From: Herbaspirillum rhizosphaerae_A
GTDB taxonomy: Bacteria; Pseudomonadota; Gammaproteobacteria; Burkholderiales; Burkholderiaceae_D
Assembly (NCBI RefSeq): GCF_046025915.1
Contig: NZ_JAQQFR010000009.1
Coordinates: 124,001 to 188,000, forward strand
DNA length: 64,000 nucleotides
Reading direction: 5' to 3'
Below, one piece after another: positions 59,171-64,000 of this stretch; position 1 is the stretch's first letter, and each line of letters starts with the position of its first letter. The position numbers were made by a program, and so were the translations under genes. The notes under the pieces were generated by a model that worked only from the letters and a program-made list of their open reading frames with translations, made no database searches and was not told the origin of the DNA.

Positions 59171-60064
59171 ATGCGTATTTTTGTTACCGGCGCGACCGGT
59201 TTCATCGGTTCGGTCATCGTTGCCGAACTCATCAAGGCCGGCCATCAGGTACTTGGACTGAGCCGATCGGAAGCAGGCGCCCAGTCCCTGATGGCGGCGG
59301 GCGCCGAAGTGTTTCGAGGCGATCTGGAAGACCTGGACAGCCTGCACCGTGGAGCAGCCATGTCGGATGGCGTCATCCATACCGGCTTCAACCATGACTT
59401 CTCGAAGTTCGTCGCAAACTGCGAAGCGGACGGGGAAGCGATTCAAGCAATGGGAGCCGCGCTCGCCGGTTCCGATCGTCCTCTCATCATCACCTCTGCT
59501 ACCGGCATGGGAGCCATTGCGCCGGGGCAACCGGCAGCGGAAGACAACTTCAATCCCAATCATCCGAACCCACGCAAGGCATCGGAATTGGCGGGTGCTT
59601 CAGTTGCAAACCGCGGCGTGAACGTGTCGGTCGTCCGGCTTCCACAGGTGCATGACACCGTCAGGCAAGGTCTCATCAGCCCATTGATTCAAATAGCACG
59701 TGAAAAAGGCGTCTCGGCGTTTGTCGGCGAAGGAAAAAATCGCTGGCCCGCAGCACATGTCAGCGATGTGGCTCGGCTTTACCGACTGGCATTGGAGCGT
59801 CGGCAACCCGGCAGCAGATATCACGCCGTGGCGGAAGAAGGCATATCGCTTCGGACTATCGCTGAAGTGATTGGCAAAGGTTTGAAGATACCGGTCGTCA
59901 GCCTGTCTCCTGAAGAAGCGGCCGCACATTTCGGATGGCTCGGTGATTTTGTCGGCCGCGATCTTCCCGCTTCAGGCGCCCAAACGCAGTCTTTGCTCAA
60001 TTGGCAGCCGGTCGGCCCCGGACTGATTGCGGATCTAGAGCGGATGAAATACGTTCAGGAGTAA
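59171..60064 (+). CDS. NAD(P)-dependent SDR-family epimerase/dehydratase-like protein
   Basis: Extended/atypical short-chain dehydrogenase (297 aa). Nucleotide-binding TGATGFIGSVIVAELIKAG (about 6-24) and GVIHTGFNHDFSKFVANCEA are typical, but the usual Y-x-x-x-K is not evident: the region reads NPRKASELAG. The catalytic mechanism is therefore uncertain and it may be a binding or atypical reductase protein. Its start is preceded by caaaggtaaattcatc. Divergent from an AraC-type gene that likely controls it. Confidence 0.88.
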   Translation: MRIFVTGATGFIGSVIVAELIKAGHQVLGLSRSEAGAQSLMAAGAEVFRGDLEDLDSLHRGAAMSDGVIHTGFNHDFSKFVANCEADGEAIQAMGAALAGSDRPLIITSATGMGAIAPGQPAAEDNFNPNHPNPRKASELAGASVANRGVNVSVVRLPQVHDTVRQGLISPLIQIAREKGVSAFVGEGKNRWPAAHVSDVARLYRLALERRQPGSRYHAVAEEGISLRTIAEVIGKGLKIPVVSLSPEEAAAHFGWLGDFVGRDLPASGAQTQSLLNWQPVGPGLIADLERMKYVQE

Positions 60065-60128
60065 AAAGAAACAAGCCAATGTATGCCGGGCGGCTTTATC
60101 GCGCTGCCCGGGTATGTTGCATAGATGA

Positions 60129-60593
60129 TCAGCGTTCGCTTTCCAGATTTGACTGGATGTTTTTCAACAGCGTCACCAGATCCTCGCATTGGCTCTCAGA
60201 CAAGCCCACCACGGCGCGTTCCAATATCAGCGCACCGGTTTTTCTGAGATCGCGCTGCAGCACCTCCCCTTGTGCACTCAATTGCAGCCGGACGCTGCGC
60301 CTGTCTTTGATATCTTCTTTGGATTCCAGATCGCCGTGTTCACGCAATCCTTTCACCAAGCGCGTGAGCTGAGCCTTGTCCCGCCCGGAATGCGCCGCCA
60401 GATCACTCAGCGTAGCGCCGGGATGACGCGAAAAATAATCGAGCACCCGGCTTTCCATGTGCGTAATCCCGCGAGCATCCTCGCGAAAAGCCTGCGATCG
60501 CCCCGAACGGTAAAGATGCATCACGGTGTGAATAGCATCAAAGACCCTTTCGGCGGCAGGTGATTGATTGACTTTATCAACTTGTTTTTTCAT
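60129..60593 (-). CDS. MarR-family transcriptional regulator
   Basis: Small winged-helix repressor (154 aa): VLDYFSRHPGATLSDLAAHS then GRDKAQLTRLVKGLREHGDL (about 50-90) is the DNA-reading region, followed by the wing ESKEDIKDRRSVRLQLSAQG. Divergent from the siderophore-interacting protein gene with 32 nt between the starts, so it most likely regulates both. Direct repeats at 60571-60590 and 60601-60620 are candidate operators. Confidence 0.92.
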   Translation of the reverse strand: MKKQVDKVNQSPAAERVFDAIHTVMHLYRSGRSQAFREDARGITHMESRVLDYFSRHPGATLSDLAAHSGRDKAQLTRLVKGLREHGDLESKEDIKDRRSVRLQLSAQGEVLQRDLRKTGALILERAVVGLSESQCEDLVTLLKNIQSNLESER

Positions 60594-60620
60594 AATAGTG
60601 ACATTATCAACTAATTTTTA
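60571..60620. promoter_or_regulatory. Two 20-bp direct repeats, candidate MarR operator
   Basis: actttatcaacttgtttttt (60571-60590) and acattatcaactaattttta (60601-60620) share 16 of 20 bases and are spaced exactly 30 nt start to start, about three helical turns. The first copy overlaps the beginning of the MarR gene; the second fills the gap to the SIP gene. Confidence 0.5.
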
Positions 60621-60625
60621 AGATC

Positions 60626-61363
60626 ATGGAATCCAAGACAACAACCCGTGAAGTACAGCGCGTACGCTACGAACTCAAGATTCGCGACGTCAAAGTCAGC
60701 GATGTCCGCCAGATTGGAGCCAATATGCTCAGCGTAACTTTCCAGGGAGACGCACTGGCAGATTTTGTATCGCTTTCGTTCGACGACCACGTGAAGTTCA
60801 TTTTCCCGGATGCAACAGGAAACTCCGTTCGGCGCGACTATACGCCATGCAACCACGACGGACAACGCAAAGAGCTCGTATTGGAGTTTGCGCTGCACGC
60901 GGAAGGCGCCGCCACTGACTGGGCGCGCCAGGCAAGAGTCGGCATGGACGCGGTCATCGCCGGCCCACGCGGCTCGATGGTGGTGCCGACGGATTACGAC
61001 TGGCATCTGCTGGTCGGCGACTTGTCCGCCGTCCCGGCCATCAGCCGACGCCTGAAAGAGCTGGCTCCAGGCGCCAAGGTGACGGCTATTGTTGAGGTGG
61101 CGCAAATGGGCGACATCCGGCAGTTCGAAACACTGGCCGATCTTGATATCAAATGGGTCAGCTCCAGCGAAGAACTGCTCACCGCTATCCGCAACCTGAA
61201 CCTGCCTGCTGGAGACGGCTATATCTGGGCTGCCGGCGAGGCCGCTACGATGAAGTCCGTGCGCACCGTACTGGCCGACGAGAAACAGCATCCGAAAGAA
61301 GCCATGCGCGTATCCGCCTACTGGAAGCGCGGCGCAACCGATTTCCACGAGAAACTGGATTGA
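60626..61363 (+). CDS. Siderophore-interacting protein (FAD ferric-siderophore reductase-like)
   Basis: Cytoplasmic flavoprotein (245 aa) of the ViuB/YqjH family, releasing iron from siderophores by reduction with NAD(P)H. The FAD-binding barrel shows VSDVRQIGANMLSVTFQGD (about 25-43) and RRDYTPCNHDG (about 70-80; RxYT flavin motif); the C-terminal SIP domain has HLLVGDLSAVPAISRRLKEL (about 128-147), GYIWAAGEAATMKSVRTVL and VSAYWKRGATDFHEKL. The ATG at 60626 is the natural family start. Divergent from MarR. Confidence 0.93.
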   Translation: MESKTTTREVQRVRYELKIRDVKVSDVRQIGANMLSVTFQGDALADFVSLSFDDHVKFIFPDATGNSVRRDYTPCNHDGQRKELVLEFALHAEGAATDWARQARVGMDAVIAGPRGSMVVPTDYDWHLLVGDLSAVPAISRRLKELAPGAKVTAIVEVAQMGDIRQFETLADLDIKWVSSSEELLTAIRNLNLPAGDGYIWAAGEAATMKSVRTVLADEKQHPKEAMRVSAYWKRGATDFHEKLD

Positions 61364-61427
61364 GTCCGAGCAGCAAAACCACGCAAAAGAATTGTTTTGC
61401 TGAATCTTATCGTCGATAATTGTGGCC

Positions 61428-61676
61428 ATGAACGACACAACAAACCGCCCCCCACTTCCCGATCGCCTCTCAATCGATCCTCGTAGCCCTTTCTACAACG
61501 CTGCGATCTTTGAACACAACGTCGGCATCCGGCTCAACGATAAAGAGCGCACGGATGTTGACGAATATTGCATCAGCGAAGGCTGGGTCAAAGTCCCCGC
61601 CGGAAAAGCGCTGGATCGCAAGGGCAATCCCTTGATGACCAAAGTCAAAGGCAAGGTCGAAGCTTTCTATCGCTAG
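61428..61676 (+). CDS. DUF3297 family protein
   Basis: Small soluble protein (82 aa) of a conserved proteobacterial family of unknown function: PPLPDRLSIDPRSPFYNAAI, then FEHNVGIRLNDKERTDVDEY and WVKVPAGKALDRKGNPLMTK are the family hallmarks. The ATG at 61428 is used; a GTG two codons earlier (61422) is possible. Followed by an intrinsic terminator, so a single gene. Confidence 0.9.
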   Translation: MNDTTNRPPLPDRLSIDPRSPFYNAAIFEHNVGIRLNDKERTDVDEYCISEGWVKVPAGKALDRKGNPLMTKVKGKVEAFYR

Positions 61677-61720
61677 AAACCACTGTTTGATCAGTATTTT
61701 TTATTTCTGTGATTCTCTGC

Positions 61721-61758
61721 AAGGGCACGCGCGCTAATTGTTGGCGACGTGCCCTTTT
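61721..61758 (+). terminator. Intrinsic terminator after the DUF3297 gene
   Basis: aagggcacg (61721-61729) pairs with cgtgccctt (61748-61756) around an 18-nt loop, followed by TT on the plus strand. The plus-strand gene ends about 45 nt upstream, so it fits as its terminator. Confidence 0.6.
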
Positions 61759-61838
61759 GATCGACTGCGGACTGCGTTCTCTGCTCTGAAAAAGCGTCCG
61801 CGTAGTTATCCACTCAGACAACAGGTGAAGGCAAGGCT

Positions 61839-62432
61839 ATGGAATTGGCGCGATTGGAAAAACAGCTGAGTTTTCTCAGAGAAATCGATCGGTTGAAAGC
61901 CGTTGTCCGGCAATCACCGCTGCTCGACAAAAGCCGGAAGGAAAACTCCGCTGAACACTCCTGGCATCTTGCGATGTACGCGCTGCTGCTCAATGAATAT
62001 GCCTGTGCGCCGGTGAATCCCCATCGCGTTGTGCAGATGCTCCTGTTGCATGACATTGTCGAGATCGACGTCGGTGATTTCCCCATTCATGGCGGTTCGT
62101 CAGTGGCGGTGCAAGCCGAACAGGAAGCGAAGGCCGCAGTGCGACTTTTTGGCCTTCTGCCGCAGCCTGAAGGCAATGAATTTCTGTCGTTGTGGCAAGA
62201 ATTTGAACGCGGAGAAACCGAGGATGCCAGGTTCGCCAAAGCGCTTGATCGCTTTCAGCCCCTCCTGATCAATATCTTTACCGGCGGCGGCACCTGGACA
62301 GAGAACGGGGTTTCACTGGAACAAGTGCTCTCCCGCTACGGACCCGTTATTCAAAAAGGTGCGCCCTTTTTGTGGACTGCATGCGAGCAGTGGGTAAGGC
62401 AGCACTTCGCGCAGCAAGCATCGGGTAGCTGA
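61839..62432 (+). CDS. HD-domain protein (YfbR/HDDC2-like)
   Basis: Predicted metal-dependent phosphohydrolase (197 aa), perhaps a 5'-deoxynucleotidase. Metal ligands: His in ENSAEHSWHLAMYALLLNEY (about 36-55), HD in LLLHDIVEIDVGDFPIHGG (about 70-88) and a later Asp in AKALDRFQPLLINIFTG (about 134-150). The layout matches HD_3/YfbR-like proteins. Start at 61839, preceded by caggtgaaggcaaggct. Cytoplasmic; converges with the pseudouridine synthase gene. Confidence 0.9.
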   Translation: MELARLEKQLSFLREIDRLKAVVRQSPLLDKSRKENSAEHSWHLAMYALLLNEYACAPVNPHRVVQMLLLHDIVEIDVGDFPIHGGSSVAVQAEQEAKAAVRLFGLLPQPEGNEFLSLWQEFERGETEDARFAKALDRFQPLLINIFTGGGTWTENGVSLEQVLSRYGPVIQKGAPFLWTACEQWVRQHFAQQASGS

Positions 62433-62447
62433 AGAAAATCAGAGCCA

Positions 62448-63350
62448 TCAGAGCCTTCTAAGACTTTCGAAATAACGCACATCTCCGCTCAATGGATCAG
62501 TGAAAGCAATCGAGCGCGCCAGCAATTTCAGCGGCGCATCGTAGTTATCGGCCGCATCCGCCGGCACCGTATGCGGGTAGAAACTGTCATTGAGGATCGG
62601 AATACCCAGTGCAGCCATATGCACACGCAGTTGATGCTTGCGCCCGGTCACCGGATTGAGCCGGTACAACGCCTGATCTGCCTGGCGCTCAATCAGATCG
62701 ATATGTGTTTCGGAGTTCGGTTCACCGGCCTCTTCGCGCATCAGGAAAAATTTGTCGGCATCCACCAGACGGCTGCGATACACAAAAGGGAAATCGCGCC
62801 CTTCCAGCAAGCCTGCCAACGCTTCGTAGGTCTTGTCCATCGTGCGTTGCTGAAACATTGACTGATACGCGCCGCGACTATCCGGATTATGTGAAAAGAT
62901 GATGACACCGGCGGTCTCGCGGTCGAGACGATGGATCGGCGTCAGATTATCCAGCCCGGTTTTCTTCTTGAGGCGTACGAGCAAACTTTCTTGCAAAAAG
63001 CGGCCTGTCGGGATCACCGGCACGAAGTGGGGTTTGTCGACCACCAGCAGATGATCGTCCTGATGGAGGATGGTTTCTTCGAAGGGAATCACCTCCTCCC
63101 GGCCCTCCAGATCGCGGTAGTAAAAGATGCAATCGCCGCGTCGGTACGGCGATGCAGGCGTCATGGCTTCACCCCGCTGATTGACGACTTCTCCGCGCGC
63201 CATACGCTGCCGCCAGGTATCTTCCGACACACCGGGAAACCGTGCACACAGGAATACCAGCATGTCGCGCCACTGTTGCGGTGCATCTTGCAGCCACAGA
63301 TAACTGGGTGCGACGCCGTCCTTCGACGGCAAAGGCGCTTTCGGTTTCAT
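62448..63350 (-). CDS. RluA-family RNA pseudouridine synthase
   Basis: RNA-modifying enzyme (300 aa). Catalytic Asp in PIHRLDRETAGVIIFS (HRLDRxTxG, about 140-155), LLVVDKPHFVPVIPTGRFL upstream and NPVTGRKHQLRVHMAALGIP (about 228-247) are standard RluA-family motifs. An N-terminal 90-residue stretch (GVSEDTWRQRMARGEVVNQR) resembles an S4-like RNA-binding fold. The ATG at 63350 overlaps the hipA-like stop by 4 nt (ATGA). The rRNA or tRNA target is not evident. Confidence 0.92.
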   Translation of the reverse strand: MKPKAPLPSKDGVAPSYLWLQDAPQQWRDMLVFLCARFPGVSEDTWRQRMARGEVVNQRGEAMTPASPYRRGDCIFYYRDLEGREEVIPFEETILHQDDHLLVVDKPHFVPVIPTGRFLQESLLVRLKKKTGLDNLTPIHRLDRETAGVIIFSHNPDSRGAYQSMFQQRTMDKTYEALAGLLEGRDFPFVYRSRLVDADKFFLMREEAGEPNSETHIDLIERQADQALYRLNPVTGRKHQLRVHMAALGIPILNDSFYPHTVPADAADNYDAPLKLLARSIAFTDPLSGDVRYFESLRRL

Positions 63351-64000
63351 GCCTTGCCGGTAATTTTGCGTGCGGCACGGCGTTGCCACGCGATGACGCT
63401 GGGATTGGTATCCAGATGGGCTTTGATACGGGTTCGCTGGACGTCGGTCAGCGGCAAGGTGCGCAGCAGTTCGGGCCAGCTTTGCATGGCCCGTTCGACG
63501 GTGTCGACCAGAATCATCTGCAGTTTTGGCTCCGGGACGCCCCAGATATTGGCCAGTTCACGCAACACGGCCGGCGTCAGCAGTTGCCGCGCACGTTCAC
63601 CCGGCGCGAACGCCAAGGCATGGCCATGCCCCGCCAGATAAGCCGAATACGCGACGATATCGTAAGCTGGCGACAACTCTGCGACTTGCGATGTGCGATA
63701 CAGCATGCTGAAGTTTTTCAAATGCGCATCGAAATTCCCGAGCAGTTCATTCACCTTGATCCGGCGCAGCAGCTCGAATAAATCGTCCTCGCCTTTGGCA
63801 CTGCGCTCAAGCAGAACGATGCCCAGTGCCGCATACGTACCGGCATATTTGGCAGCGGCGGGCGTCCCGGTGATCTGTGCAAAATCTTCCATGTGCAGAC
63901 GCCCGGTCGGGGTTGTTGCATCACGGTCGAAACGGTGGATCAGCAAGAAGTTTTCAGCATCACTGCGCAGGCCGAACGGTAGACGGTCGGCAATCGCGGT
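63347..64000 (-). CDS. HipA-like serine/threonine kinase, partial (N-terminus beyond window)
   Basis: C-terminal part of a HipA-family protein; the frame stays open through the right edge. FLLIHRFDRDATTPTGRLHM with EDFAQITGTP, the catalytic/metal loop LLGNFDAHLKNFSMLY (G-N-x-D-x-H-x-K-N) and SPAYDIVAYSAYLAG are diagnostic. HipA proteins phosphorylate targets such as GltX and act as toxins when paired with HipB. Any hipB-like gene would lie beyond 64000, upstream. The stop overlaps the RluA-family start by 4 nt, an unusual coupling. Whether it is a toxin or a solitary HipA-like protein cannot be told here. Confidence 0.85.
   Translation of the reverse strand, partial: TAIADRLPFGLRSDAENFLLIHRFDRDATTPTGRLHMEDFAQITGTPAAAKYAGTYAALGIVLLERSAKGEDDLFELLRRIKVNELLGNFDAHLKNFSMLYRTSQVAELSPAYDIVAYSAYLAGHGHALAFAPGERARQLLTPAVLRELANIWGVPEPKLQMILVDTVERAMQSWPELLRTLPLTDVQRTRIKAHLDTNPSVIAWQRRAARKITGKA

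Noticed and set aside
1..64000. tRNA, rRNA, insertion sequences, integrases, prophage genes, CRISPR arrays
   Set aside because: No sequence with the required conserved features was seen on either strand; no terminal inverted repeats with a transposase frame.

Overview
The window looks like ordinary chromosome of a moderately GC-rich betaproteobacterium, most likely Burkholderiales and probably Oxalobacteraceae (Herbaspirillum/Collimonas type). This is an inference from the gene families (IorAB-XdhC-MocA module, malonate decarboxylase with a TRAP transporter, H1-like Lys/Ala-rich protein, DUF3297, small LEDTFPASDP-type and MPRGDKS-type proteins), not from any marker gene. I see no rRNA, tRNA, CRISPR array, insertion sequence, prophage or integrase. 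I count about 66 protein genes. One is cut by the left edge (cobN), one by the right edge (hipA-like), and one sensor kinase looks frameshifted.

Layout. 1-5100 (minus): a cobalt/B12 operon headed by a cobalamin riboswitch: cbtB, cbtA, a thioredoxin-like [2Fe-2S] ferredoxin and cobN. 5347-13535 (mostly minus): small disordered or stress-type proteins, among them two tiny related proline-rich genes missed by length cut-offs, around a chemoreceptor, a cation:proton antiporter and phosphoglucomutase. 14129-17823 (plus): galU, a translationally coupled M14 peptidase and hydrolase, and a histone H1-like gene behind a good promoter and a Fur-box-like site. 18190-31810: metabolic and transport genes with their regulators (periplasmic amino-acid binding protein, MOSC protein, CopD-like protein, alaC, LysR with divergent hydrolase, EamA, GNAT, MocR, TauE, LrgAB, thioesterase, hydroxyacid dehydrogenase).

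31930-33491: an MgtC-like gene behind a near-consensus promoter and a leader of about 300 nt with alternative hairpins at its ribosome binding site, followed by a small protein that resembles only the MgtC C-terminal domain. 33822-36123: a diguanylate cyclase and two small hypothetical genes. 36433-42078: LysR, iorA, iorB, xdhC and a mocA-like gene, a molybdo-hydroxylase with its own maturation functions. 42143-45670: a response regulator with PAS, degenerate GGDEF and EAL domains, a single-domain response regulator and a histidine kinase, in tight minus-strand order.

45880-55993: a complete malonate catabolic operon (dctP-dctQ-dctM TRAP transporter, then mdcA, C, D, E, G, B, H), almost every junction overlapping, with a divergent FadR-type GntR regulator and a TTGTATACA site between them. 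56008-64000: LysR, type-2 argC, AraC with a divergent SDR gene, MarR with a divergent siderophore-interacting protein, DUF3297, an HD-domain protein, and a hipA-like gene coupled to an RluA-family pseudouridine synthase.

The best candidates for something undescribed are the structured leader of the MgtC-like gene with its detached ACT-like partner, the kinase frameshift at a T5 run followed by AGA, the 22-histidine insert in CobN, and the two micro-genes at 5824-6090. None clearly amounts to a wholly new system.
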